Assembly (NCBI RefSeq): GCF_002964605.1
Contig: NZ_PQDH01000006.1
Coordinates: 124,001 to 188,000, forward strand
Source of the DNA: Vallitalea okinawensis
Lineage (GTDB): Bacteria; Bacillota; Clostridia; Lachnospirales; PQDH01
Length of the DNA stretch: 64,000 nucleotides
Direction of reading: 5' to 3'
This document shows, in pieces, positions 26,959-35,780 of the stretch (position 1 is its first letter; every line of letters begins with the position of its first letter). Position numbers and translations under genes: made by a program. The notes below the pieces were generated by a model that saw only the letters and a list, made by a program, of their open reading frames with translations, was not told where the DNA came from and made no database searches.

Positions 26959-27972
26959 ATGAAAAAGGAATCTATATTAAGCGTATTTGGGTTATATCTT
27001 AAGAGCAAAGCTCCTGGGCTGTTACGCATTTTTCTATTCATAATGACCTTTATTGTTATACTATTTTTGTATAGACAAGAGATGGAAGCTATTTTATATG
27101 CCACTTTTTTGGCTGGGTGTGTTATAGGCATACTAGAGTTACTGAGTTTTGGAAAGTTTTATAAAAAACATGGGCAACTCAGTCAGCTAAACGATCATAT
27201 AACCATGAGCATAGATGACTTGCCAAAAGCTAAAGATTTATTAGAAGAGGATTATCAGCGACTCATCAACACTTGTCGTAAGTATCAAAAAGAAATCATA
27301 TCAGAGGGTGATTATAGACAAAGTGAAATGCTGGATTATTACACCATGTGGGCTCATCAGATTAAAACGCCTATTGCTGCCATGGGTTTACTTTTGCAGA
27401 CTTCTGATAATAAGAATCAAAAGGAATTACAAGAACAACTTTTTAGAATTGAACAATATGTTGAGATGGTTTTAGGTTATCTTCGAATTGATAGTACAAC
27501 TTCAGATCTATATTTTAAGTACTATTCCTTGGATAGCATCATTAAACAGTGTGTAAGAAAGAAAGCTCAGCTTTTCATAAGAAAAAACATCCGATTAGAA
27601 CTTGAAGAAATCAATTCTAAGGTTCTAACTGATGAAAAGTGGTTAGTATTTGTTATTGACCAAATATTGTCCAACTCTTTAAAATATACAGAAGAAGGAC
27701 AAGTAGCGATCTATATGGGTAAACAAGAGCAAATGACATTAGTTATTGAAGACACTGGAATAGGGATAGCTGAAGAGGACTTACCTCGAATATTCGAAAA
27801 AGGGTATACTGGCTATAATGGCAGGATGGACAAGAAAGCTTCGGGCATCGGTCTATACTTATGTAAAAAAATATTGAAAAGACTATCCCATACTATTGAA
27901 GTTCAATCAGTAGTCGGAAAGGGAACCACAGTAAAAATTGATCTATCCACTCTAGAAACAATAATAGAATAA
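26959..27972 (+). CDS. BceS-type intramembrane-sensing histidine kinase
   Basis: 337 residues. Two membrane helices (about 18-37 and 44-66) joined by a very short extracellular loop, the hallmark of intramembrane-sensing kinases that detect drug through the BceB permease. The dimerisation domain carries the phosphorylated His133 in MWAHQIKTP; the ATPase domain has DQILSNSLKYT, DTGIGI and KASGIGLYLCK (N, G1 and G2 boxes). Confidence 0.92.
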   Translation: MKKESILSVFGLYLKSKAPGLLRIFLFIMTFIVILFLYRQEMEAILYATFLAGCVIGILELLSFGKFYKKHGQLSQLNDHITMSIDDLPKAKDLLEEDYQRLINTCRKYQKEIISEGDYRQSEMLDYYTMWAHQIKTPIAAMGLLLQTSDNKNQKELQEQLFRIEQYVEMVLGYLRIDSTTSDLYFKYYSLDSIIKQCVRKKAQLFIRKNIRLELEEINSKVLTDEKWLVFVIDQILSNSLKYTEEGQVAIYMGKQEQMTLVIEDTGIGIAEEDLPRIFEKGYTGYNGRMDKKASGIGLYLCKKILKRLSHTIEVQSVVGKGTTVKIDLSTLETIIE

Positions 27973-27978
27973 GATAAT

Positions 27979-27994
27979 CTTACATCATTGTAAG
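27979..27994. promoter_or_regulatory. BceR-type operator upstream of the ABC genes
   Basis: Perfect inverted repeat CTTACA-TCAT-TGTAAG, matching the TNACA-N4-TGTAA box known for BceR-like regulators. A TATAAT -10 without a good -35 follows at 28047-28052, as expected for an activator-dependent promoter of the transporter genes. Confidence 0.75.
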
Positions 27995-28092
27995 TTTATG
28001 AAAAGAAATGTAAGCCAATATTATGGTAGGACATTTCTTTTTTATTTATAATAAGGGTAGTGAAGAGATAACAACAGATAAGGAGAATGAAT

Positions 28093-28860
28093 ATGTCTTT
28101 ATTAGAAATAAATAATTTGAAAAAAGTCTATACAACAAGATTTGGTGGTAATCAAGTACAAGCCTTAAGTAATGTAAGCTTTTCAGTAGAGAAAAGCGAG
28201 TATGTAGCTATCATGGGCGAATCAGGATCAGGAAAGACAACATTACTTAACATTTTAGCTTCTTTAGACCAACCTACTAGTGGAGAAGTCCTTCTAAATA
28301 AGAGAAACTTTAATACCATCAAAGAAAGAGAAATATCAGCATTTAGAAGAGAAAACCTAGGTTTTGTTTTTCAGGATTTTAATTTACTTGATACCTTCTC
28401 TCTTGAAGATAATATCTTATTACCTCTAGTTCTGTCTGGCAATAAGTACAATGAAATGAAATCTAAATTAACTCCTATTGCTAAGAAATTGGGCATACAT
28501 GATTTATTAGCTAAATATCCATATGAAGTATCTGGTGGTGAAAAACAGAGGGCTGCCGTAGCAAGAGCTCTCATTACAGAACCACATATTATTTTAGCTG
28601 ATGAACCAACAGGTGCCCTGGATTCAAAGTCAACAGATCATTTACTTCAACTTTTTTCTGATATCAACCAAGAAGGGCAAACAATACTTATGGTCACCCA
28701 TAGCACCAAGGCTGCAAGTCATGCCGGTAGAGTGCTTTTCATTAAAGATGGTAAGGTATATCATCAACTCTATAAAGGTTCAATGACCAACGAAGAAATG
28801 TTTGAAAAAATCTCCCATACACTGACAATAATGACAACGGGAGGTGGCTTAGATGAGTAG
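28093..28860 (+). CDS. BceA-type ABC transporter ATPase
   Basis: About 255 residues from ATG 28093; an ATG two codons earlier directly abuts the AAGGAG site and is unlikely to be used. Walker A GESGSGKTT, Q-loop VFQDFNLLD, signature VSGGEKQR, Walker B IILADEPTGALDS and the H-loop THS are all intact. It energises the BceB-type permease encoded by the overlapping next gene (8-base overlap). Role: removing peptide antibiotics of the bacitracin/lantibiotic class from their lipid II-cycle targets. Confidence 0.93.
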   Translation: MSLLEINNLKKVYTTRFGGNQVQALSNVSFSVEKSEYVAIMGESGSGKTTLLNILASLDQPTSGEVLLNKRNFNTIKEREISAFRRENLGFVFQDFNLLDTFSLEDNILLPLVLSGNKYNEMKSKLTPIAKKLGIHDLLAKYPYEVSGGEKQRAAVARALITEPHIILADEPTGALDSKSTDHLLQLFSDINQEGQTILMVTHSTKAASHAGRVLFIKDGKVYHQLYKGSMTNEEMFEKISHTLTIMTTGGGLDE

Positions 28861-30790
28861 GATCTTTTATCCTAAACTGGCTATTACCAATATAAAAAAG
28901 AATGGGAAAACCTATTTCCCTTATATCATTACATGTATCTGTACCATTGCAATGTACTATATGATGCATGCCTTATCCCTTAATAAAGGGCTTTATGAGA
29001 TGAAAGGAGGCGATTCTCTTAAAACCATCCTCTCTCTTGGAGTGATTGTTATCGCTATATTTTCAGGGATTTTTCTCTTTTATACCAATAGCTTTCTCAT
29101 TAAGAGAAGAAAAAAAGAACTAGGTCTTTATAATGTGCTAGGTCTTGGAAAATCACATATCGCTCGAGTATTATTTTACGAATGCTTGTTTACATCCATG
29201 TTAAGTCTTACTGCTGGATTGGCATGTGGTATTATCTTAAATAAAGTGATGTTCTTATTATTACTTAAGATCTTAAGCTTTGATGTTCCCTTAGGCTTCA
29301 CCTTATCAGCACCTTCAATCACCTCAACTTTAATCCTATTTTGTATCATTTTTGGATCAACATTAATAACTAATTTACTACAGATTAAATTATCAAATCC
29401 TATTGAGCTTTTGAAAGGTGGGCAAGTTGGTGAAAAAGAGCCAAAAACCAAGTTAGTCATGACATTTATTGGCCTTTTATGCCTACTAAGCGGCTATGGA
29501 ATTGCACTTAGTGCACCAGATCCCCTTACAGCCATTGTTAGATTCTTTATTGCTGTATTGCTGGTTATGGCAGGTACATATGCCTTATTTACTGCTGGAA
29601 GTATAGCCTTACTTAAATTATTAAAAAAGAATAAGAACTTTTACTATAAGACAAAGCACTTTATTTCAATCTCCAGTATGATGTATCGAATGAAAAGAAA
29701 TGCTGTTGGTCTTGCTAATATCTGCATATTAAGTACGGCCGTTATTATAACCTTATCCGGAACTATTTCTCTTTTTGCAGGGATGGAAGATATCATGAAA
29801 ACCCGTTTTGCTAGAGATATCAATATATCAAAAGCAGAAGTATCAGTTGGAGATATAAAAAAAATCGATGAAACTCTTAATGAATTCTTAGATAACTATA
29901 AAACAAGTAATTATTTTAGTTACAGACGTTATGATTTTTTAAGCGATGTTGAAGATAATCAGTTTAGTGTTGAGAGCTTTGAGAATTTTGATCCTGCTTT
30001 TAGTTATGTTGAAGCAGTACCGATAGAAGACTATAATAGAGCTGAGGGCAAGAATATACAACTTGAAGATGATGAGGTCATCCTTTTCTTTGTATCAGGA
30101 ACATATGGAAAAGACAGTATTGTAATTGATGGGACCACCTATAAAGTCAAAGAGATAAATGAGCTAGAATTTAGTAATAAATCTGATGGTCTTTGGTTAG
30201 ATTCTTATTATATATTCATGAACGAACCTCATCAATTTACCCAAAGTACAAATCCATTTTATCAAGTTTCCTTTGATATTGAGGCTACTGATGATGAAAT
30301 TATTCAAATTAATAATGACATAAAAGTAGACTTATCAGCCACAGATATTGAGGCTCGTGTAGAAAGCCGAGCGGGTAATAAAGAAAGTTTCTTAGCAATA
30401 TACGGTGGTTTATTCTTTCTAGGTATATTTCTTGGAAGTTTATTCTTAATGGCTACAGTACTAATAATCTACTACAAGCAAATATCAGAAGGCTATGATG
30501 ATAAAGAAAGATTTGAGATCATGCAAAAAGTAGGTATTGATCAAGTAGAAGTAAAGAAAACAATCCGAACACAGGTGCTTATGGTTTTCTTTTTACCACT
30601 TCTTTTTGCAACCTTGCACATCGTTGTGGCATTCCCAATTATCACTAAACTGTTAGCAATACTTAACCTCTTTAATGTACCATTATTTTTAATGATGACT
30701 GTTGCCACAGTGTTGGTTTTTGCAATGATCTACGGATTCGTCTTTCTATTAACTGCAAAGACCTATTATAAAATTGTAGATGCTAAATAG
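28853..30790 (+). CDS. BceB-type ABC transporter permease
   Basis: 645 residues with about ten membrane helices in the FtsX-like arrangement and a large extracellular domain (about 320-515) between helices 7 and 8, the drug-recognition part in this family. The motif KRRKKELGLYNVLGLG near residue 85 is typical. It works with BceA and passes the flux signal to BceS. The substrate range cannot be told from sequence. Confidence 0.93.
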   Translation: MSRIFYPKLAITNIKKNGKTYFPYIITCICTIAMYYMMHALSLNKGLYEMKGGDSLKTILSLGVIVIAIFSGIFLFYTNSFLIKRRKKELGLYNVLGLGKSHIARVLFYECLFTSMLSLTAGLACGIILNKVMFLLLLKILSFDVPLGFTLSAPSITSTLILFCIIFGSTLITNLLQIKLSNPIELLKGGQVGEKEPKTKLVMTFIGLLCLLSGYGIALSAPDPLTAIVRFFIAVLLVMAGTYALFTAGSIALLKLLKKNKNFYYKTKHFISISSMMYRMKRNAVGLANICILSTAVIITLSGTISLFAGMEDIMKTRFARDINISKAEVSVGDIKKIDETLNEFLDNYKTSNYFSYRRYDFLSDVEDNQFSVESFENFDPAFSYVEAVPIEDYNRAEGKNIQLEDDEVILFFVSGTYGKDSIVIDGTTYKVKEINELEFSNKSDGLWLDSYYIFMNEPHQFTQSTNPFYQVSFDIEATDDEIIQINNDIKVDLSATDIEARVESRAGNKESFLAIYGGLFFLGIFLGSLFLMATVLIIYYKQISEGYDDKERFEIMQKVGIDQVEVKKTIRTQVLMVFFLPLLFATLHIVVAFPIITKLLAILNLFNVPLFLMMTVATVLVFAMIYGFVFLLTAKTYYKIVDAK

Positions 30791-30814
30791 ACTTATGGCT
30801 ATGAAGGGAGTCTT

Positions 30815-30847
30815 GGGATATCTTAATTACATTTTAAGTTATCCCTT
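30815..30847. terminator. Probable bidirectional terminator
   Basis: GGGATA-T-CTTAA / TTAAG-T-TATCCC stem with one internal mismatch and a six-base loop, in the gap between the convergent permease and the redox operon. Confidence 0.55.
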
Positions 30848-30885
30848 TCTTGATATTAAAACAAATCTAATACACTCTTATTCTA

Positions 30886-32820
30886 CTATCGCCTTGAATT
30901 CCTATCGCAACGTAAACATCTTTCAGCTTCACAGTAAGCTTCATGAGCCGTGAAAGAACTACTTACTTCATCAAATCCACGACTTCTTTTTTTAACGGCA
31001 AGTTCATGTTCTTCTTTTTTACCAACATCCCATAGTCCATGATAAAGCTGCTTCTCAGGAATAATAATCTGCTCACCTTCAAACAATCCTGAGCCATCTA
31101 GATCTGAATCAATTGCTATAGCTGCTTTTCTACCTTCAGCAATGGCTTTGATAGCAATTCCAGGTTTCCACATATCCCCTACTGCATACACACGATCTGC
31201 ACTGGTTTTAAATGTAGTCTTATCTACCTTAATAAAGCCTCTAGCATTAGTATGAATATCTTCATCAAGATAATTAATTTCAGGTTTTTGACCAATAGCT
31301 AAAATAATGTGGTCAACATTCACATAAATACAATCTTCTTCTCTATATCGAGGAGAGAAGTTGTATTCATCATCAAATACCCTTATGCATCTTTTTAATG
31401 TAATACCTTTTAGTTCATTCCCATGTATATTAAATGCTTTATAGCCAAAACCATTTATGAATTCTATTTTTTCTTCCTCTGCTGCTACTTTTTCTTCTTC
31501 ACTGGCTGGCATCATTTCATAAGACTCCAAACAGGCTAGATATGCTTTATTAGCACCTAGTCTAACTGCTGTTCTTGCAGTATCAATTGCTACATCTCCA
31601 CCACCAATAATGAGTACCCTTTCTCCTATTCTAGTTCTTCCATGAACCTTAACATCCTTCAATAAATCAATAGCTGTCTCAATGCTTTTTATATTTGGAC
31701 CAAATCGGTTAGCAATATGACACCCTGTTGCTAAAAGGACTGCATCGAAGTCCCTTCGAATTTCTTTTAATAGAATATCTTTTCCAACTTTTGTATTCAC
31801 TAAGATTTTACATCCCATATCCTTAAGAATCTTTACTTCCTTATCTATTGTAGTCTGAGGTAATCGATATGTTGGAATTCCACTTGAAAGCATACCTCCT
31901 ATCGTATTGGCTGCCTCAAAAATTGTAACTTCATAACCAGACTTTGTTAAGTAGTAAGCTGCTGATAAACCTGATGGCCCAGCTCCTACAATACCTACTT
32001 TTTTCCCATTTGACTCCATTTTATTTTCTTGATAAACTTCTACCTTTAATGCCATTTCAGAGGCATATCTTTTTAAAGCTCTCACACCAACTGTTTTTTC
32101 TAACTCTCCTCTTTTACAATTTGCTTCACAAGGTCTTGAGCAAATTTTACCACAGACAAAGGAAAAGGGATTTTTTTTCCTCATTAAACGATAGGCATCG
32201 ATTTCATTTCCATCTTTAATTAATGCAACATATCCTGGAATATAAACTCTGGCAGGACATGCGTTGATACACTTGGCATCAATAAGTTTTCTACAAAAGC
32301 CTGTAGCACAATATTGATTTTCAATGTGTTCATAAAATTCTTCCTTAAAATTATCGATTAGAAAAGTAAGCAGTTTCTTTAGCTGTCCTTCAATAAATGT
32401 TTTACTCTCTCGCTTACATAGGTTAGTAATTACTTTTAAATCCGCTAAATTGGCTTTTCCATCCACAATCTTATTAATTCTATTCCATAGCTCTTTAATA
32501 ACATCATCCAATTGATTAAGTTCTCTTTTAACATGCTGTATACTAAAAAGAGCAAAATCAACTACACAGGTCCGTTGACCCATAACCATGATGACATTAT
32601 CCAACTGTTGATCATCAAAATCTTTTATATTACTGTTAAGTTCAGAGCTTGTAATGCATACGCCTAATGGTCCTCCTATCTGAACGAGTTTAATCTTAGA
32701 TGAATGATCTAGCCCCTCCCCATATTTCATTATGATTGACTTAATTGTTATGTCTTCAGATATATGAAAGAAGCCACCCTGTTTGATATCACCCATCAAC
32801 AGTATTTCTCTATTTGTCAT
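30886..32820 (-). CDS. NuoF-like/GltD-like fusion flavoprotein
   Basis: 644 residues. Residues 20-60 look like an SLBB segment (KLVQIGGPLGV) and 75-165 align by eye with the C-terminal [4Fe-4S] domain of NuoF/HydB (VMGQRTCVVD for the usual VMD-TCMV). The cluster motif S-C-G-x-C-x-x-C-R-E-G is absent, replaced by RELNQLDDVIKEL. Residues 180-240 form an intact GltD/DPYD-type Fe-S domain (Cys184, 188, 223, 227, 231, 235). Then come an FAD-binding GxGxxG (GIVGAGPSG, 276-284), an NAD(P)-binding GGGDVAIDTA (406-415), VYAVGD (544-549) and a C-terminal RCLRCD. It probably moves electrons from NAD(P)H to the co-transcribed Fe-S protein whose gene ends 14 bases upstream; that partnership is inferred. 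Confidence 0.85.
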   Translation of the reverse strand: MTNREILLMGDIKQGGFFHISEDITIKSIIMKYGEGLDHSSKIKLVQIGGPLGVCITSSELNSNIKDFDDQQLDNVIMVMGQRTCVVDFALFSIQHVKRELNQLDDVIKELWNRINKIVDGKANLADLKVITNLCKRESKTFIEGQLKKLLTFLIDNFKEEFYEHIENQYCATGFCRKLIDAKCINACPARVYIPGYVALIKDGNEIDAYRLMRKKNPFSFVCGKICSRPCEANCKRGELEKTVGVRALKRYASEMALKVEVYQENKMESNGKKVGIVGAGPSGLSAAYYLTKSGYEVTIFEAANTIGGMLSSGIPTYRLPQTTIDKEVKILKDMGCKILVNTKVGKDILLKEIRRDFDAVLLATGCHIANRFGPNIKSIETAIDLLKDVKVHGRTRIGERVLIIGGGDVAIDTARTAVRLGANKAYLACLESYEMMPASEEEKVAAEEEKIEFINGFGYKAFNIHGNELKGITLKRCIRVFDDEYNFSPRYREEDCIYVNVDHIILAIGQKPEINYLDEDIHTNARGFIKVDKTTFKTSADRVYAVGDMWKPGIAIKAIAEGRKAAIAIDSDLDGSGLFEGEQIIIPEKQLYHGLWDVGKKEEHELAVKKRSRGFDEVSSSFTAHEAYCEAERCLRCDRNSRR

Positions 32821-32834
32821 AGGTTCTTCCTCCC

Positions 32835-33896
32835 TTATTGTTTAATTACTTTTTGCTGATTTACATCATATTGATAATATGGTTGAAGTGATTTAATACA
32901 TGCATCATACCCTTGATTATTAAAAGGACATACCTTTAGGCATACACCACAACCATCATATTTAACAAATTGAGGCCAGCATTTCTTGTCATTGACTCGT
33001 CGTTTCATAGCGCCCCGCCAGTAGGAAGCCTCTTTTGGAATCGCTTGCCCAAGACAAGATTTTTGACATAATCGACACCTGCTACAAAACTCCTCTATGT
33101 GTAGATTCCTAGGTTGATCAGGTTCAATATCTGCATCCATACAGATCATCGTCCATCTTACCCTTGAACCAAATTCCTTTGTAATAACCAGACCATTTGT
33201 ACCATAGTTTCCAAGTCCAGCATTGACAGCATGTGGTGGGTACTTGATAGCTCCGTCTGCAGGTACACGTGCAAAGCATTTATATCCTTTAGTTCTGATA
33301 AAGTTAGCTACTTTGAAAACTTCTTGCCCTGATTTTTCATAGATCTCAAAATCGAATAACTTTTTACTGTTTTTACCCGGATAAGGAATCTCCATAGTTA
33401 AGTCTTTATCCATTTCCATCCCCAGTACAATTACAGTATCATAAGGGATTAAGTCATCATTTGCCTCTGAGATATAGCGTCTATCTATTTTAGTAAAGCC
33501 ACATATATAACCTCTAGACTTAGCAAATTCTCTTATTTGCTCTTTTAAGAGAACTAAATTCTTCTCTTTATCTTTAGCGATTCTTGGATATGAAGTTTTC
33601 AATTGAATACGCATCTTTGCTATACTCAAAACGACTAGAGGCAGGTAGTTGAATGGAGATCCTGTAACATTTATCATTTTATAAATCTCTAGCTTTACAA
33701 GTCCTCTCCTATTTTTTTTCATAATATCCGGTACTTGATCAAGGGGTTTGATTTCAGAATAATGATCAAGCTGTTCAATATCTATATCAATATAGGGATT
33801 GTTATCCGTTATTTCTTTCCCATTATTCGGTGGTCGACATTTTACTGATAGATTTTTATTATCCCACTTATATCGTGGCTTCTCTTTATCTTCCAT
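32835..33896 (-). CDS. RdhA/QueG-like cytoplasmic iron-sulfur protein
   Basis: 353 residues. The region 220-260 (AVNAGLGNYGTNGLVITKEFG, split as AVNAGLGNYG and NGLVITKEFG, then RVRW) and two following ferredoxin-type clusters (Cys271/274/277/281 and Cys306/316/319/323) match the core shared by epoxyqueuosine reductase QueG and reductive dehalogenases, both cobalamin-dependent. It has no Tat signal and no DUF1730-like QueG N-terminus that I recognise. The order domain-Fe-S-Fe-S is that of the RdhA C-terminal half. It is the first gene of a two-gene operon with the flavoprotein and is preceded by a TetR-operator-bearing promoter. Function in vivo is unknown; candidates are reductive removal of a substituent from an organic compound or electron bifurcation-like chemistry. 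Confidence 0.75.
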   Translation of the reverse strand: MEDKEKPRYKWDNKNLSVKCRPPNNGKEITDNNPYIDIDIEQLDHYSEIKPLDQVPDIMKKNRRGLVKLEIYKMINVTGSPFNYLPLVVLSIAKMRIQLKTSYPRIAKDKEKNLVLLKEQIREFAKSRGYICGFTKIDRRYISEANDDLIPYDTVIVLGMEMDKDLTMEIPYPGKNSKKLFDFEIYEKSGQEVFKVANFIRTKGYKCFARVPADGAIKYPPHAVNAGLGNYGTNGLVITKEFGSRVRWTMICMDADIEPDQPRNLHIEEFCSRCRLCQKSCLGQAIPKEASYWRGAMKRRVNDKKCWPQFVKYDGCGVCLKVCPFNNQGYDACIKSLQPYYQYDVNQQKVIKQ

Positions 33897-33935
33897 TTTA
33901 GCTCATCCTCTCATTTCTACACTTCTTATTTCATA

Positions 33936-33964
33936 GTTATAGAGATCAATCGTTCTCTTTTAAA
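33936..33964 (-). promoter_or_regulatory. Promoter of the redox operon with TetR operator
   Basis: Minus strand TTTAAA (33964-33959), 17-base spacer, TATAAC (33941-33936). The spacer is filled by the palindrome AGAGATC-N4-GTTCTCT (33941-33958), which recurs at the tetR promoter. Binding there would block RNA polymerase. Confidence 0.75.
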
Positions 33965-34014
33965 TCAAAAAAATATAAATACAAAGTAGTTATATTTTTT
34001 TATTCGGCTTTAAA

Positions 34015-34629
34015 CTAATTTGTTGCTGATTTTAAGCGATTAATAAAGTCGCCAGAAGTAAATTGCAAAAATTCTTTCAAAGCTTTTATTAATTCTTCAT
34101 GATCATCATATCGATTTAAAATTATTCTAATACCATCAATTAATCCTGAAGCAATAACTTCAAAAATAAATAAATCTCTGGGCAAGACTTCTCCTTTATT
34201 AACAAAATATTGCCATTCATTTTTCATTCTATTACTCAAACCCTCTATTAACATAGCATTGAAATTATCATATTTTGATCCTTGACTCCCATTAAACAAA
34301 ATAAGTATTTCATCCTTATAATTCGCATGCATATCAGCTATAACCGTTAATCTCTTAGAAATAATACTTAAACCCATGTAATCGTCTAATTCTTCTATTG
34401 TATCTGGTGTTGTTAGAATTTTTAAAAGTTGTAAATATACTTTATCAACTATATCGGAGAAAAGTAGATCCTTGTTCTTATAATATCGATAGAGATTTCC
34501 AATTGGAACATTAGCACTCTTACTGATATTCCTAATAGTTGTATTCTTGTACCCATTTATCTTGAATTCTTCTAATGCAGCAATATAAATACGTTCTTTA
34601 ACTTCTTCTTTTTTTACTTGTATTGTCAT
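34015..34629 (-). CDS. TetR-family repressor of the redox operon
   Basis: 204 residues. N-terminal TetR helix-turn-helix (about 10-58: IYIAALEEFKINGYKNTTIR, with NVPIGNLYRYYKNKDLL as recognition helix); the C-terminal ligand-binding part (60-200) is helical and unlike named subfamilies. Two 18-base palindromes of the form AGA(G/T)A(T/A)C-N4-GTTCTCT lie before this gene and before the redox operon, so autoregulation together with control of that operon is likely. GAGGTGA directly precedes the ATG, which is unusually close, so the true start may differ by a codon or two. Confidence 0.9.
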   Translation of the reverse strand: MTIQVKKEEVKERIYIAALEEFKINGYKNTTIRNISKSANVPIGNLYRYYKNKDLLFSDIVDKVYLQLLKILTTPDTIEELDDYMGLSIISKRLTVIADMHANYKDEILILFNGSQGSKYDNFNAMLIEGLSNRMKNEWQYFVNKGEVLPRDLFIFEVIASGLIDGIRIILNRYDDHEELIKALKEFLQFTSGDFINRLKSATN

Positions 34630-34643
34630 TCACCTCTTTCAAA

Positions 34644-34698
34644 AGATAACTATCGTTCTCTTATTAAAAATTTTAACATTTTATTTTGTATAAGTCAA
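34644..34698 (-). promoter_or_regulatory. tetR promoter and operator
   Basis: Minus strand TTGACT (34698-34693), 17-base spacer, TAAAAT (34675-34670), start near 34663. The palindrome AGATAAC-N4-GTTCTCT (34644-34661) lies at about +2 to +20. It shares its arms with the site at 33941-33958. Confidence 0.75.
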
Positions 34699-34755
34699 TA
34701 GCTCTTTATAAATCAGTACAAAAGTGACTAATGCCACATTTAAACTGGAGATAGT

Positions 34756-34796
34756 AAAAGGCTTATTTCCTGTAATTTTGGAAATAAGCCTTTTAT
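34756..34796 (-). terminator. Terminator of the asr operon
   Basis: Perfect 15-bp stem AAAAGGCTTATTTCC / GGAAATAAGCCTTTT with a 9-base loop, just after asrC and before the tetR promoter region. Confidence 0.88.
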
Positions 34797-34812
34797 TAAT
34801 AAATGTAAATTC

Positions 34813-35769
34813 TTAATAATGTATACCGCTCCAATAGATATTATTAGCTACCTTTGCCATTGGGGATAGTTCTACATCTTTGAGTGCCCATTTTTTGTAT
34901 TCTATAAAACCTGTACGATCAACAATGTAACCGATATGCTCTTTAGGTAAACTTCTATCGATATATTCATTGATATAGTCATAAGTATTTTGTATAATTT
35001 TAATGATACTGTCTTCATCTACCCATAAAATAAAGTCTTCAGCTAATCTTGGATTCTTCTTACCTGTTCTTCCCATGATCGCTAGACGATAGAATTTATT
35101 TTCACTACGTGTCCATGCATTAGTTGGACAATTAACAACACATTCTCCACAACCAATGCACTTATCATGATCTCTTATAACTTTGTAGTTTTCCATTTTT
35201 AATGCACCTGTTGAAAGCTTTTCACATTTTTTCACACAGCGTCCACAACTGATGCATCGTTCTTTTTCATATTCAGGTAATGTCATACCGATGATACCAA
35301 AGTCATGCATCCTAGCTTTGATACAATCATTTGGACAGCCTGTTAAGGCGATCTTCACATGAAAGTCATTTGGGAAAATTGCCTTCTCTATTCTTTTGGC
35401 AAAGCTACTGGTTTCATATTGGGCTTTTGGACAAACACGGTTTCCAATACAGGCACTGATATTACGTGTACCAGCTGCTGGATAGCCTGTATTAGGACTA
35501 ACTTGGTTAATCTCAAGACCTTCAATAACGGGTTGGATCAAAGCATTGACTTCATCAACTTTATCGATATCAATCCCAGTAATTTCGAAACCTTGTCTTG
35601 TTGTAAGGTGAACATCTCCATCCCCATATTGACTAGCAATTTGATTGAGGATTTCAAAGTACTCAGCCTTGAGGCGTCCACCTGGTACTCTGACTCTTAA
35701 AGCTGTTTTATATCTTTCTTTCGTTATACGATATGCATTCTTGGTGACTTTTTTAGTATTGATATCCAC
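34813..35769 (-). CDS. asrC: Anaerobic sulfite reductase subunit C
   Basis: 318-residue catalytic subunit that reduces sulfite to sulfide with six electrons. The siroheme/[4Fe-4S] ligands appear as C107-x5-C113 and C145-x3-C149 (ACIGNRVCPKAQ and LTGCPNDC). Two ferredoxin-type clusters are inserted after them (Cys172/175/178/182 and Cys204/207/210/214), which distinguishes AsrC from assimilatory reductases. The N-terminal ferrite-reductase-like half contains GGRLKAEYF and TTRQGFEI. Last gene of the fnt-asrA-asrB-asrC operon, ending in a strong terminator. Confidence 0.95.
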   Translation of the reverse strand: MDINTKKVTKNAYRITKERYKTALRVRVPGGRLKAEYFEILNQIASQYGDGDVHLTTRQGFEITGIDIDKVDEVNALIQPVIEGLEINQVSPNTGYPAAGTRNISACIGNRVCPKAQYETSSFAKRIEKAIFPNDFHVKIALTGCPNDCIKARMHDFGIIGMTLPEYEKERCISCGRCVKKCEKLSTGALKMENYKVIRDHDKCIGCGECVVNCPTNAWTRSENKFYRLAIMGRTGKKNPRLAEDFILWVDEDSIIKIIQNTYDYINEYIDRSLPKEHIGYIVDRTGFIEYKKWALKDVELSPMAKVANNIYWSGIHY

Positions 35770-35780
35770 AGTAAACCCTC

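Noticed and set aside
34756-34796. Riboswitch or attenuator in the tetR-asrC gap
   Set aside because: The simple perfect hairpin with T-rich end behind asrC is a plain terminator, and the other signals in the gap belong to the tetR promoter.
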